Shown in pieces: positions 47,001-55,791 of a stretch of 64,000 nt of DNA. The position numbers and the translations under genes were made by a program. Each line of letters opens with the position of its first letter. Within the stretch, counting starts at the first letter, position 1. This DNA comes from Elusimicrobiota bacterium (lineage in GTDB: Bacteria > Elusimicrobiota > Endomicrobiia > Endomicrobiales > Endomicrobiaceae): NCBI GenBank assembly GCA_017528425.1, contig JAFXOV010000020.1, forward strand, positions 1 through 64,000, written 5' to 3'. Below the pieces are notes generated by a model. The model made no database searches and was not told the origin of the DNA. It worked only from the letters and a program-made list of their open reading frames with translations.

Positions 47001-49471
47001 AAAATATCTTTGTTTATTTGGAAGTTTTAAAAGTTCCGATATCGAATTTAAATCCTCAAATAAAAAAAGAATACGATGACTTCTTTTACGGGTTATTCGA
47101 AAAACTTAACAACGAATTTCAAAATAAAATTTCCGACTCGTTTATTAATGTTGTGTCGTCGCAGGATTCCACTTTAACAAGAAACGGTATTTTGGGAAGC
47201 GTTTTCTATAAAAATTTTATTTCGTTGTTGAGTACTTTAAAAAATTTCAATGCAGGTAAAGCGGTAGACAAAATTGCAGATACAATAAAAAATATGGTTA
47301 TATCTCAAAAACAGTCGGGTATTTTAATAGTTCCGCAATTGACACCGTTTTCAAAACATCAACTTTTTGCATTCGACAATGAACTCAGCGGAAACATAGC
47401 AATAACGTCGTTTGATCAGTTATCCGAAGACAAAAAAGATTTAGGTGTAATTATCAATGTTCCTGTTGAAAATACCGTGATTCCGGCAAAAGTATATTCC
47501 GATGTTATAGTCGATAACAAAGGAAACAATCATGTTGTTGTTGCTTTTGTACCGGTATTACTTGATGATATTGATATGTATTCTTCTGTAACGGAAACCG
47601 ATTTTATAAAATCAATTTTGTCCGAAGAGAAAACGAAACAAAACGAACTCAGAAAACAATTGTTTATAGGCAGAGCAACATTATCTTTTATTAAAGAGCT
47701 GAAAACAAATTCCAAATTAAGTTCTATATACGATAATTCCGATTTTATGGTAGATAATGTCGATACTTCTTACATTGTATCTTTTGATGATTCCGGATTG
47801 TTCAGTGTTCCGGAACTTATAAAAGACGATTTCTTTACCGATACGGATTTGCAGAACATCAGACATATAAATATTGTTACAAATACAAATTCAACAAGTG
47901 TTCCGTTAACCGATATAAGAAATTTAAACTTGTCACCCTTGATTGATGAGTATAATGTATCCGAGAATGGTAAAGTAAATTTATCATTACTGTTTAAATT
48001 GGTATCAAATTACAATTACTCTTTTGAAGATTCCGATTTTTCGTTATTTTTGAAAAATCCGAAACAATATGCACAAGATATGTTAAAGAGCATATTTGAT
48101 ACAAAAACGACGATAAAAGATTTTTCCAATATAAACACTGTTACAGAAATAGATATAAACAAATTTTCTTTGGAACAGTTGGAATATTTGTTAAACAGTG
48201 TTAAACCGGAAAGTGTTATAATAAAAAACATTTTCCATCAGGGAACGGAATTGTTCAATATTTATTCGTTGGACATTTCTTCCGAAATAGACAGACTTAA
48301 TAATTCGGAATTAGATAAATTCAGAACATTATTAGACGATAAGAATGCTTTAAATAACAGTAAAATTTTTGTCTTGAATAATTTGTTGCAGTATATAAAA
48401 TCAAATAAACAGGAATATGAACTGTTCAAACAATTTTGTACCGATATGACACCGGAATTACAAAAAGAGTTGGAATTTTTAACTGCAGGACTGATTACAA
48501 ATAATCAAACAGTTACCGAAGAAACGATTGAAAAATTAAAAGCGGAAAATTTGGATAAATGGAATTATTATTATGAACTAAACCAATACATGCAATATAT
48601 GGCATATATTCGTTATCAAAAAATTATGAGCATGTCGCAACAATCAAACACTAAAATGGTGTTCGGTATCGATATGTCGCAAACATCACTGATACAAACT
48701 GTTTCCCAAATAAACAATCTTCACAAGATGTTTGGCATTAACGGATTTAAATTGAACGGGTTATCCGATGATTTATATCAACAACAAACAATTACATATA
48801 TGCACAGAAATATAACAAATGATATTACTTTAATTTTTGACGATATAACTCAAGCGGTGGACACCAGCAAATACAATAATATTATTTGTTTATCAAAGAC
48901 AACTTCACAAGAAACAACAGACCACTTAAAAGTTGATTTATCTTCGATGGAAGAGATAGACGACTTTTTAACAAACTTATCAAAAAATAACAAGTTAACA
49001 ACATTGTATATTGATTTGAACAATATCGTAAACGATTCCGAGAATTTAACAAAATTTTTCAGTTTGGTAAATCTGTTAAAAAATGCTAACTCTTTTGATT
49101 ATATGGAATACGGCAAACATTTTGTAAGTAAATATGAAGACAGCATTGTTGCCGATACATTAAAAGGAAATATTAAAAAAATCGATATTTCCGAAATAGA
49201 TGAAATAAGCGGCCAAAACTACTTCCCTTATGTGTATAGAGTTTTATATGAGGCCGGTATTGATAACACAAACTACGATAATTTGATTGAATTAATAGCT
49301 CATTTATATATGCAGTACGAATATTCGAACAATTCAAATAAAGAAAACATAGTGTTGGAGCTTAAAGGAATACTTTTGGCTATAGCACAACTTCAACAAA
49401 TTACGGAAATTTCGTTGGAAGAAAACAGTATTAAGTTCGAAAACATCAATTCACTGCTTGCATGTGCATAA
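41030..49471 (+). CDS. Giant exported multidomain protein with internal duplication
   Basis: 2813 residues in one uninterrupted frame with a signal peptide (VFTLVCFILTNVLGGAFA). Visible layout: a TraB/ChaN-like part (about 60-475) with VVVIHDLHNN, IMIEGAP and, at its end, VVVGGFHNE near 451; a linker; nucleotidyl/glycosyltransferase-like block 1 (about 658-970) with MPDVIVISV, KEQAGTADGF and TPLELAVLNGIR; helical region; TM hairpin 1 (about 1218-1280) after WGSRRAVQRFL; a second helical region; TM hairpin 2 (about 1614-1680) after WKDRKMLARFL; block 2 (about 1714-2040) with MPDLIIMVGS and TPLELSVLNAV; then a 700-residue C-terminal part including MVFGIDMSQTS near 2542. It is convergent with ccdA, 2 bp apart. 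Codon use matches the host. I do not know the function; the domain names are my reading of short motifs. Confidence 0.85.
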   Translation: MMKMMSVFTLVCFILTNVLGGAFANTMVFPLPYKYDNNEIVTKYDSLSQYAQITENIYRKDTPLVVVIHDLHNNAKVQQNIEQIINFISQNSHINKIMIEGAPNKQISTELFSSLQNKQYIEDVLNDLLYNGKISGAESFVVKQNLHNLYGLEDWEIYNKNINWNLILKDKYVNETEKIYESFVKNRIYFSKPELFSLFSQEIDIEKRIVKLYEYCKENNIDLSLYSEINKFIAVTKYKNKKNISKDLSRLFNDIKSKIPYQNYMQITTLLKNMDVNGKEKLNLIFNIIKNSSPETLLKYEPLVLYFNNIEARTAINFYALMQQTETLENFILDNFVDYNEKELILVDKFIYILSEYARLSISYNQYKYFEQNKDYLYNISIKYLDNQSLKIINDILKDEDLKNYHLTNEQRNKIFYSNIKSLINISDNDNIEVTETNIIENLRNIDSVNIVVVGGFHNELTDILKHQNVSVLSVIPRVEQLTDFDNELVRTENVVYKNALAPPTVLVQADVSTIASIIKKWSGSMTTSGIDFFRQKQAIRKWLSDNKIDLEFEIVNETMYLGSVPIDDILNPKTRYKKEDNSRKKSTVSNIVWKLHDIYSNIKVFISQKTKSIRQLFGGISTFTDISSLSSQYISRRLLNERIIKNEYQRTLNSLNRKMPDVIVISVSSEQDKTFCEQVLADIKTHPSFQNTQIQYIMKEQAGTADGFIKSMEYLKSSNFGKSFKDLTSVVIDIDTNEKENIARKDLPIKFNGRNITPLELAVLNGIRACHKFKTGGGIAVIDPQSIYIGNMLPTEDITFISSAVNMEEIQHHRHSLIIKDYPSTLEEIYYGFTPENISDVVERKGIEHRNFYNFDNNRMRQFEIATGNVLISFDDETKYKEFFNFISEYGNSLNNLSEKTHLFQHIFVPFIRLKNKQNVSSYFAKTASAKDRDLFIDFADRIGNYYRNSSLIQEMKFGVYHQSKSLYSRNFTRQLINKLSDIFKSKQYQHIKQDTKSTIKQKQVVITETFDEDNALSRAYKMLSQIQDKRLDSSADYEQVYDTLIEIFRTTPAQNELYNLENKNTAKLYRYISDIISNTIAQINDEKVLNKNRIEQTYLENLKISFLSMQHYTIEYLRLLDYTTNLATLGSYIFPKSSFFEKSKLMPLNRLIFGFTRGIKKSKQNVREQLATVYSSGNFLIDSLYSFPVLKNDIESFITNIENPKEKTSVGIQKEWGSRRAVQRFLSLSIGLQSFATSIIAALSTSSFTVATISAAVISLMSGLGLSIFLHRAGIGIGQNDKFYNEKKKEIENELDGQSSIKESMDFFAYDINKISQLEKFYAKLAKNASKENKELLDSTLTLLHQYKDNCDLRLISPILNNSRQLYILLAGRSDLQLQLLQFIDYLEKFNVEDEPKEYKGIRYGFVSDMEITEQETNGHLKNWFEILKTNSITKESIDNIITNATEIIEKTNFNPTVLKGTNKDVIISQLQDFISFYNDTIKLYSALTKQEQDKLRPEIEILEKMGEYAIQYYKALNYLVSLEILYGYRISKGNKLYFLEQIGLMSVVRNVYGIQTGIFLSKRRFLKSITAVKNIGNEIINGFYDNKIEETVDSFFKEKENPDYFYLGIIESWKDRKMLARFLPLVIFIQKVATSVISGSFYLHNFVISFFTGVGLTVSLHWLSIMIGFFKTLIISKKNVSGKEEKNTIETNRQLLLQKHIDELAKVPYGQMPDLIIMVGSKNRHTATSLNEGIRNIRRFGNLQSVPIESLVTENDGNGNSLLDVFNFIQSKQFEKDYPSLTQKDLRDLKIVVININETSSQIINRQLDMEILDKQTTPLELSVLNAVCMTQKNKGQKGNIVIADPGYMYLGNLTQTDNITMVASNVTYEQMKNQSLPLLITDQTDFSQDGSSRLKKLYRNFDYKKISNIAVAYMFSRMYDTDNISLVQMPAYAGLIGMNFSDDKNFDLLLEFMNIARQYEQSYKGRKFKIDLIQHLLTPLTMLMNKENIFVYLEVLKVPISNLNPQIKKEYDDFFYGLFEKLNNEFQNKISDSFINVVSSQDSTLTRNGILGSVFYKNFISLLSTLKNFNAGKAVDKIADTIKNMVISQKQSGILIVPQLTPFSKHQLFAFDNELSGNIAITSFDQLSEDKKDLGVIINVPVENTVIPAKVYSDVIVDNKGNNHVVVAFVPVLLDDIDMYSSVTETDFIKSILSEEKTKQNELRKQLFIGRATLSFIKELKTNSKLSSIYDNSDFMVDNVDTSYIVSFDDSGLFSVPELIKDDFFTDTDLQNIRHINIVTNTNSTSVPLTDIRNLNLSPLIDEYNVSENGKVNLSLLFKLVSNYNYSFEDSDFSLFLKNPKQYAQDMLKSIFDTKTTIKDFSNINTVTEIDINKFSLEQLEYLLNSVKPESVIIKNIFHQGTELFNIYSLDISSEIDRLNNSELDKFRTLLDDKNALNNSKIFVLNNLLQYIKSNKQEYELFKQFCTDMTPELQKELEFLTAGLITNNQTVTEETIEKLKAENLDKWNYYYELNQYMQYMAYIRYQKIMSMSQQSNTKMVFGIDMSQTSLIQTVSQINNLHKMFGINGFKLNGLSDDLYQQQTITYMHRNITNDITLIFDDITQAVDTSKYNNIICLSKTTSQETTDHLKVDLSSMEEIDDFLTNLSKNNKLTTLYIDLNNIVNDSENLTKFFSLVNLLKNANSFDYMEYGKHFVSKYEDSIVADTLKGNIKKIDISEIDEISGQNYFPYVYRVLYEAGIDNTNYDNLIELIAHLYMQYEYSNNSNKENIVLELKGILLAIAQLQQITEISLEENSIKFENINSLLACA

Positions 49472-49473
49472 TG

Positions 49474-50190
49474 TTAACTTAATACCTTCATTATGTTCAT
49501 TGTTATTTTGTTAAATCCGCCTGAAATTATCAGTATACCCATAAGTATTAAAAGTGTTCCGGAAATAATTTCTATTACTTTGTAATACTTTTTTAACGAA
49601 TTAAACAATGTTAAAAATTTGCTGACAAATAATGCGGTCAATATAAACGGTATTGCAAGTCCTAAAGAATAAATTAGAAGCAAAAATGTTCCTTTTGCAA
49701 TTGTTCCCTGAGTTGCTGCCATTATAAGAATAGATGCAAGTATCGGATCAACACAAGGGGTCCAACTGAATGCAAAAGCACAACCTATAAGATATATAGT
49801 GAAATAGTTTGAAGTTCTTTTTATTTTGTCCATCCATCCGAACTGTTTATATAGAAGTTTTATTTTGAATATTCCCAACAAATGTAACCCGAAAACAATA
49901 ATAATTATTCCGCCGACTGTTCTTAAAATATCTATATTATTTAAAAAGAATTGTCCTATAATTGTTACCGATAAACCCAGAAAAACAAATACTGTAGTAA
50001 AACCTAAAACAAAACAAATCGATGATAAAAAAACGGATAACAAATTTTTTCTGTTATCCAATTCTTCTATAGACAGGCCTGTAACTAATGTTATATATAC
50101 GGGAATAAGAGGTAAAATGCAGGGACTTATAAATGTTAATATTCCTGCCAAAAGACTTGCAAATACGGGAAAACTGCCTAAATCTTGCAT
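49474..50190 (-). CDS. ccdA: CcdA-like cytochrome c biogenesis / thiol-disulfide membrane protein
   Basis: 238 residues with six TM helices. The two redox-active Cys positions are in GILTFISPCILPLIPVYIT near residue 22-24 and FAFSWTPCVDPILAS near 144, both with the adjacent prolines of the DsbD/CcdA transmembrane family. It passes electrons from cytosolic thioredoxin across the membrane to extracytoplasmic thiol proteins. Its ATG overlaps the nadA stop by one base (TAATG), so it is translationally coupled to nadA. No DsbD-type periplasmic domains are fused. Confidence 0.9.
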   Translation of the reverse strand: MQDLGSFPVFASLLAGILTFISPCILPLIPVYITLVTGLSIEELDNRKNLLSVFLSSICFVLGFTTVFVFLGLSVTIIGQFFLNNIDILRTVGGIIIIVFGLHLLGIFKIKLLYKQFGWMDKIKRTSNYFTIYLIGCAFAFSWTPCVDPILASILIMAATQGTIAKGTFLLLIYSLGLAIPFILTALFVSKFLTLFNSLKKYYKVIEIISGTLLILMGILIISGGFNKITMNIMKVLS

Positions 50191-51101
50191 TATGAAGGTT
50201 TTACCTCAAGCATTCTTTGAATCGGAACAATTGCTTTATCTGCAATTTCTTTAGGAACTTTTATCTCGTTATTCATTTCTTTCAGAACATTTAACACTTT
50301 ATCCAACGAATTCTTTTTCATGTTAGGACATACTGCCAAATCCGTAACCGGATAAAACTTTTTGTTGGGATATTCTCTTTGAAGTTTAAATGTTATTTCG
50401 TTTTCTGTTCCTATAATAAATTCTTGTTTATCACTTTTTGCAACATAATTTAATATACCTGTTGTGGATAACACTTCGTCTGCAAGTGCAACCGTTTCCG
50501 GACAACATTCCGGATGAACCAAGAAAATTGCATTAGGATGCACTTCTTTTTGTAATGCAACATATTCCGGTAACATTTTCATGTGTGTAGGGCAAAATCC
50601 GTTCCACAAAATAAGTTTTTTGTTTAACACTTTTTGTGCATAAGAACCTAAATTTCTGTCCGGGCAAAATATTATTTTATCGTTTTGAACTGACTTAACC
50701 ACATTTATGGCATTAGAAGATGTACAACAAATATCGGTTTCCGCTTTAACCGCCGCAGATGAGTTTATATATGTAACAACAGTTGCACCGGGATTATCTT
50801 TTTTAAATTGTATCAACTGTTCTGCTGTTATCATGTCTGCCATAGGGCAACCGGACTGTAAATCGGGCAACAAAACCTTTTTATTGGGACTTAATATAGA
50901 AGCGGTTTCCGCCATAAAATGTACACCACAAAAAACAATAACATCGGCATTTGTTTGTGCGGCTTTTCTGCTGAGTTCCAAAGAATCGCCTGTGAAATCC
51001 GCAATAGATTGTACTTCTTGTCTTTGATAATTATGAACAAGAATTACGGCATTTCTTTGTTTTTTTAAATCTTGAATTTGTTGTATTATTTCTTCTTGCA
51101 T
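50190..51101 (-). CDS. nadA: Quinolinate synthase NadA
   Basis: 303 residues, the standard size. It condenses iminoaspartate with dihydroxyacetone phosphate to quinolinate in NAD synthesis and needs a [4Fe-4S] cluster. Motifs: AVILVHNYQRQEVQSIADFTGDSLELSRKA at the N-terminus, VFCGVHFMAETASIL near 75-90, PDLQSGCPMADMI (cluster Cys), VHPECCPETVALAD near 195-210, and LAVCPNMKKNSLDKVL near 265 (cluster Cys). The three expected cluster cysteines are visible. It is the first gene of nadA-ccdA. Confidence 0.96.
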   Translation of the reverse strand: MQEEIIQQIQDLKKQRNAVILVHNYQRQEVQSIADFTGDSLELSRKAAQTNADVIVFCGVHFMAETASILSPNKKVLLPDLQSGCPMADMITAEQLIQFKKDNPGATVVTYINSSAAVKAETDICCTSSNAINVVKSVQNDKIIFCPDRNLGSYAQKVLNKKLILWNGFCPTHMKMLPEYVALQKEVHPNAIFLVHPECCPETVALADEVLSTTGILNYVAKSDKQEFIIGTENEITFKLQREYPNKKFYPVTDLAVCPNMKKNSLDKVLNVLKEMNNEIKVPKEIADKAIVPIQRMLEVKPS

Positions 51102-51133
51102 AATATTTTACCTTTAAAATTACAGTTATTATA

Positions 51134-53854
51134 TTACTTTTTTCTAATAAGATTTTCTACAAATTTACTGATCCCTATAACAGCATAAATTATAAAGCCC
51201 AATATGAAAAGTCTGCCCCAGGAAGCAAGTGATATTCCTTCCGTTGAGAAGAATGTGTTTACCGGAGAAACATACAAGAATATAAACTGTGTTGCAAACA
51301 TTATAAATATACCGAGCCAAATGTACGGGTTTGAAAATAAACCGAGAGAAAACATGGATTTTGTCATTGAACGGCAATTTAATAAATACATACTTTGACA
51401 TACTATAAACACTGATACTGCAACACCTCTTGCCTGTGCAAGTGTTGCACCGTGAGCAAGTTCATAATTAAACAATATTACTACACCGGTAACTATTATG
51501 GCACTTATCATTGCAAGTCTGTACCAGAAAATTCCGTCCATAATCTTCATATCGGGGCTTACAGGCTTTCTATCCATTATACCGTCTTCTTTAGGTTCAA
51601 AAGATAACATCATACCCAAAAATAATGCGGTAGACATGTTTATCCACAGAATTTGTTTCGGTAAAATAGGAAGTTCCGGCATATTAAGAAATATTGCGGT
51701 CATCATGGCAATACCTTGAGCCATGTTTGTGGGAAGTGTCCAAATAATAAATTTTCTTATATTATCAAATACACATCTTCCTTCTTCAACGGCAGCAACA
51801 ATAGAAGCAAAATTATCGTCGGTTAAAACCATATCCGCAGACTCTTTTGCAACTTCCGTTCCCGTTATACCCATAGCAACACCGATATTTGCTTGTTTTA
51901 AAGCAGGTGCGTCATTTACACCGTCACCGGTCATAGCGGCAATATTTTTTTGTACCTGTAATGCTCTTACAAGTCTTAATTTCTGTTCGGGTGTTACTCT
52001 TGCAAATACGGAATATTTTATTGCTATTTCTTTTAGTTGTTCATCATCGTATTGTTCAAGTTGGCTGCCTGTTATGGCGGTGTAGTCGGGATTTTCTCCT
52101 TTAATTATTCCTATGGCTTTTGCTATTGCCGAAGCTGTTAATGCATGGTCACCGGTAACCATTTTAATTTTGATTCCCGCACTGTGACATTTTTTTACGG
52201 CCTCTATAACTTCCGGTCTTGCGGGATCTATCATAGCTTGAAGACCTACGAAAGTTAAACCTGTCGCAATATCTTCATGTCTTAACTGTTTATGATTTTC
52301 GTCCATATCCGTATAAGCAAAACATAAAACTCTTAATCCTCTTGTTGCCATTTCGTTGGCAACTTTTACTACTTCTTCTTTGTTGAAAGGTATTTTGTTG
52401 CCTTGTTTATCAAGCATGTAAGAACACATGTTCGTAATTTTTTCTACGGCACCCTTTACGAAAGCAATGTTTGTTCCGCCGTTTTCATGCAATGTTGCCA
52501 TATACTGATATTGAGATTCAAACGGTATAGTATCAAGTTTAGGATATTGTTCCACAAGTTCATCGTTAAGTTTTGCTTTTGCTCCGGAAACTATCAAAGC
52601 ACCCTCTGTCGGATCGCCTTGCACGTCATTTTTTCCGTCTATATTTATTATTTTTGCATCGTTACACAAATAACCTGCGGTTAAACAAAGTTTTAACGAT
52701 TTTGAATATTCTATACCTATAATTGTATTTGTTTCTTTAAGTTTTAATTGTCCGTCAAAACTGTAACCTGTTCCGGATACTTCTATGGTTTTACCGTCTG
52801 TAAACATTTCAACAACGGTCATTTGGTTTTCGGTTAAAGTTCCTGTTTTATCCGAACAAATTACTGTTGTACTTCCCAAAGTTTCCACTGCGGGAAGTTT
52901 TCTTATAATGGCTTTTCTTTTAGCCATTCTTGAAACACCTATAGCAAGAGTTATAGTCATTGCCGCGGGAAGTCCTTCGGGTATTGCTGCAACGGAAAGG
53001 CCGATAGCGGCCAAAAACATTAACACCCAACCTTGATGGTGATATATACCTACACCAAATGTAATTGCTGCCATAGACATAATTAAGTATATAAGAAACA
53101 CACTGAATTTTGCCATTCTTTGTGTTAAAGGAGTTTCTAATGAATCGGCAGATGATATAAGTTGAGAAATTTTACCTACTTCGGTATTATCACCCGTGGC
53201 AACAACAACACCTTTGCCGCTGCCGTAAGTTACAAGTGTTGATGCATACAACATATTTTTCCTGTCCGCCAAAACAGTTGAAGACGGTAAAGTGTTAATG
53301 TTTTTTTCAACAGGTAAAGATTCTCCGGTGAGAGCCGATTCGTTTATTTGTAATTCTCTTGAAGAAATAAGTTTTATATCCGCTGCAACTTTATCTCCGG
53401 AAACGAAGAACAAAATGTCCCCGGGAACAACTTCGGAAGAATCAATATGCATTCTTTTACCGTCTCTCATAACCACCGCTTGAGTAGTCATTGATTTTGC
53501 GAGAGCTTCCAACGATTTTAATGCTTTCGATTCTTGAATAAATCCCACTATTGCATTAACCAACACCACACCGAATATTACACTGCAATCCGCCCACTGT
53601 TTTAAAAACAATGTTATAAAACCCGAAATGATTAACACATATAAAAGACTGTTATGGAACTGTAAAAAGAATCTTTTTATAGGACCGTCACCTTTTTTTT
53701 GAGTTAAAACATTTTTACCGTATTTTTGTTGTCTTTCTGAAATTTCACTTTCTTTAAGTCCGGTATGGCTGTTGCTGTTGAACTCTTGTAAAACATCATT
53801 AATTTCAATACTATGCCAAAACTTTTGTTCTTGGTTTGTTCCTTGTTTTTCCAT
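51134..53854 (-). CDS. P-type cation (Ca2+-type) ATPase
   Basis: 906 residues, SERCA/PMCA-like P2 ATPase. The N-terminal cation-ATPase domain starts [24 protein letters not shown]. Actuator motif [10 protein letters not shown] is near 176-185 and membrane helix M4 contains [10 protein letters not shown]. The phosphorylation site is [15 protein letters not shown] (near 335-349), and the hinge is [22 protein letters not shown]. Ten TM segments are visible in total. PEGL and the M5/M6 residues fit Ca2+ or Na+/K+ type IIA pumps; the ion is not proven. AGAGGAA precedes the ATG. It lies between metW and nadA on the same strand. Confidence 0.95.
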   Translation of the reverse strand: MEKQGTNQEQKFWHSIEINDVLQEFNSNSHTGLKESEISERQQKYGKNVLTQKKGDGPIKRFFLQFHNSLLYVLIISGFITLFLKQWADCSVIFGVVLVNAIVGFIQESKALKSLEALAKSMTTQAVVMRDGKRMHIDSSEVVPGDILFFVSGDKVAADIKLISSRELQINESALTGESLPVEKNINTLPSSTVLADRKNMLYASTLVTYGSGKGVVVATGDNTEVGKISQLISSADSLETPLTQRMAKFSVFLIYLIMSMAAITFGVGIYHHQGWVLMFLAAIGLSVAAIPEGLPAAMTITLAIGVSRMAKRKAIIRKLPAVETLGSTTVICSDKTGTLTENQMTVVEMFTDGKTIEVSGTGYSFDGQLKLKETNTIIGIEYSKSLKLCLTAGYLCNDAKIINIDGKNDVQGDPTEGALIVSGAKAKLNDELVEQYPKLDTIPFESQYQYMATLHENGGTNIAFVKGAVEKITNMCSYMLDKQGNKIPFNKEEVVKVANEMATRGLRVLCFAYTDMDENHKQLRHEDIATGLTFVGLQAMIDPARPEVIEAVKKCHSAGIKIKMVTGDHALTASAIAKAIGIIKGENPDYTAITGSQLEQYDDEQLKEIAIKYSVFARVTPEQKLRLVRALQVQKNIAAMTGDGVNDAPALKQANIGVAMGITGTEVAKESADMVLTDDNFASIVAAVEEGRCVFDNIRKFIIWTLPTNMAQGIAMMTAIFLNMPELPILPKQILWINMSTALFLGMMLSFEPKEDGIMDRKPVSPDMKIMDGIFWYRLAMISAIIVTGVVILFNYELAHGATLAQARGVAVSVFIVCQSMYLLNCRSMTKSMFSLGLFSNPYIWLGIFIMFATQFIFLYVSPVNTFFSTEGISLASWGRLFILGFIIYAVIGISKFVENLIRKK

Positions 53855-53878
53855 CGTTTTTCCTCTGCTTTTGCGAGA

Positions 53879-54490
53879 TTATTTAGTGATTACGAAAATT
53901 GCTTGTTGTGCAAATAAGTTCGGTAATATATGACAATATTTGTTATTAGCTATAAAATATTTTTCCATTATTTTATACTTTCTTTCTTTACAGAAAACTT
54001 CAAAATCTTTTATGCTTAAACATCTGATATTCGGAGTATCGTTCCATCCGTACGGGAGAGATTCGGTAACAGGTGCTCTTCCGCCGAAAAAGAGTTTACT
54101 TCTTACCGTTATATGAGCAAAGTTTGGGAATGCCACAATAACTTTTTTACCGATTCTTAAACATTGTTTTAATACTTCATCGGTTCTTGTAACCTGTTGT
54201 AAACTTTGGCTTAATATAACAAAATCAAAAGTATCGTTTTTATAAAAATCCAATGCACCGTCAATATCCGAATGCATAACACATAACCCTTTTTCCACAC
54301 ATTTGTATATCGCATCTTCGGATATTTCCACGCCTTGAGCATTTACTTGTTTATTTTGTACGAGTAAATACATTAAATCACCGTCACCGCACCCCAAATC
54401 CAAAACTTTTGATTTCGGTGTCACGATTCCGGCTATTTTTAAATGTGATAACAAAGTATTTTTATCTTTCACCGCCAAAAACCTCATCAT
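53879..54490 (-). CDS. metW: Methionine biosynthesis protein MetW (SAM methyltransferase fold)
   Basis: About 203 residues. SAM-binding motif VLDLGCGDGDLMYLL near 30-44, VEISEDAIYKCVEKGLCV, and FDFVILSQSLQQV followed by FGGRAPVTESLPYGWNDTPNIRCLSIKDF, the MetW signature. MetW assists MetX in homoserine acylation. The frame overlaps metX by 29 bp. A GTG at 54472, giving MKDKNTLL, is an alternative start with less overlap. This metX-metW arrangement is the usual one. Confidence 0.93.
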   Translation of the reverse strand: MMRFLAVKDKNTLLSHLKIAGIVTPKSKVLDLGCGDGDLMYLLVQNKQVNAQGVEISEDAIYKCVEKGLCVMHSDIDGALDFYKNDTFDFVILSQSLQQVTRTDEVLKQCLRIGKKVIVAFPNFAHITVRSKLFFGGRAPVTESLPYGWNDTPNIRCLSIKDFEVFCKERKYKIMEKYFIANNKYCHILPNLFAQQAIFVITK

Positions 54491-55589
54491 ATAATCTGTT
54501 TAAAAAGTTTTTTATAAGTCTGGTTTCATCTTTTACTTCCAAAAGAAAAGCATCATGTCCGTAAGTGGAAAATATGTTACAGTAAGTAACTTCCTGATTT
54601 TTCATTTTTAAAAATTTCACTATATTTTCCGATTGATACGGAGGATACAACCAATCGGACTTAAAAGATATAACCAAAAATTTTATATCCAAATTTTTTT
54701 CTTCCGGTAAAAAATTATCTTTTTGAACATCAAAATAGTCTATAGCTTTCGATAAATATAAATAGCTGTTAGCATCAAATCTTTTTACGAAAGAGCTTCC
54801 CCTGTATCTTAAATATTCTTCAACTTCAAAATCAGCATTAAAGTCAAAATTTTCGTTCGGTTCCGGATTTTTAACCGGAAACTTCTTCTGCATCGAGTAG
54901 TCGCTCATGTATGTTATATGTCCCAACATTCTTGCTACGGCAAGCCCTTTATTAGGTTCGTCTCCTCCGTAATAATGCCCGTGAGACCAAGCCGAATCAC
55001 CCATTATGGCTTGTCTGCCGACTTCGTTAAAAGCAATCTGTTGAGGTGTAGATCTTAAAGTAATTGCTATTGGAATTGCAGAATACATATATTCCGGATA
55101 ATCCATTACCCATTGTAATACCTGCATACCGCCCATCGATCCGCCTGCAACGGAAAAAAGTTTTTCTATTCCGAAAAATTCCACCAACTTTTTTTGAGCT
55201 TTTACCATATCGGAAATTGTTATTGCGGGAAAATCAGTTCCGTATGAAACACCAGTTGCCGGATTTATAGATTCCGGTCCGGTTGTTCCCGCACATCCGC
55301 CCAAAACATTTGAGGCAATAATAAAATATTTGTTGGTATCAAAAGCTTTTCCGGGTCCAACCATCGAATCCCACCAACCGGGTTTTTTGTCCCCTTCATG
55401 AAATCCCGCACAATGAGCATCACCCGTAAAAGCATGAGTTATCAATATAGCATTGTTCTTTTGTTCGTTTAAAGTTCCGTAAGTTTCGTAAGCTATTGTA
55501 ACTTGCGGTAAACTTTGCCCGTTTGCAAGAACAAGGTTTTCAAAAGTAAAATATTTAGTTTGAACAATTCCTACACTATCTCTGGCCAA
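54462..55589 (-). CDS. metX: Homoserine O-acetyltransferase MetX
   Basis: 375 residues, alpha/beta-hydrolase fold. Nucleophile elbow AGGSMGGMQVLQWVMDYPE near 145-163 (Ser). The oxyanion region NAILITHAFTGDAHCAGFH lies near 42-60. The C-terminal FKSDWLYPPYQSENIV (Asp) and YGHDAFLLE (His) complete the triad. It acylates homoserine (acetyl or succinyl donor not determinable by eye) for methionine synthesis. The start is a TTG with GAGG 7 nt upstream. It overlaps metW. Confidence 0.95.
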   Translation of the reverse strand: MARDSVGIVQTKYFTFENLVLANGQSLPQVTIAYETYGTLNEQKNNAILITHAFTGDAHCAGFHEGDKKPGWWDSMVGPGKAFDTNKYFIIASNVLGGCAGTTGPESINPATGVSYGTDFPAITISDMVKAQKKLVEFFGIEKLFSVAGGSMGGMQVLQWVMDYPEYMYSAIPIAITLRSTPQQIAFNEVGRQAIMGDSAWSHGHYYGGDEPNKGLAVARMLGHITYMSDYSMQKKFPVKNPEPNENFDFNADFEVEEYLRYRGSSFVKRFDANSYLYLSKAIDYFDVQKDNFLPEEKNLDIKFLVISFKSDWLYPPYQSENIVKFLKMKNQEVTYCNIFSTYGHDAFLLEVKDETRLIKNFLNRLYDEVFGGER

Positions 55590-55791
55590 AATAAAACCTC
55601 ATTTAAAATTAAAATAATAATGAATTTCTTATTATAGTATTTTTTGCATGAAAAATATAGTATTTATATGTTTTTAGATTAATAAAAATTGCATAAAATT
55701 TATATTTTTGTTATTATCTAACAGATATAAACAAGAGTAAATTATCTTGTTTTGAGGTTTTATTTTTCAAATTAAACTTGGAGGATATAAA
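55590..55791. other. Divergent intergenic region metX / etfB
   Basis: A 202-bp AT-rich spacer between the divergent metX and etfB genes. AACAAGA (55730-55736) and TCTTGTT (55745-55751) make a 7-bp dyad 40 nt before etfB that could be an operator. I see no SAM riboswitch for metX. GGAGG lies before the etfB ATG. Confidence 0.35.

Noticed and set aside
42517-48231. Several antisense open frames over the giant gene
   Set aside because: They are short, lack SDs and hydrophobic or domain logic, and mirror the AT-biased codons of the sense strand.
55590-55791. SAM riboswitch upstream of metX
   Set aside because: No stem series or conserved core fitting SAM-I or other SAM classes was found in this AT-rich spacer.
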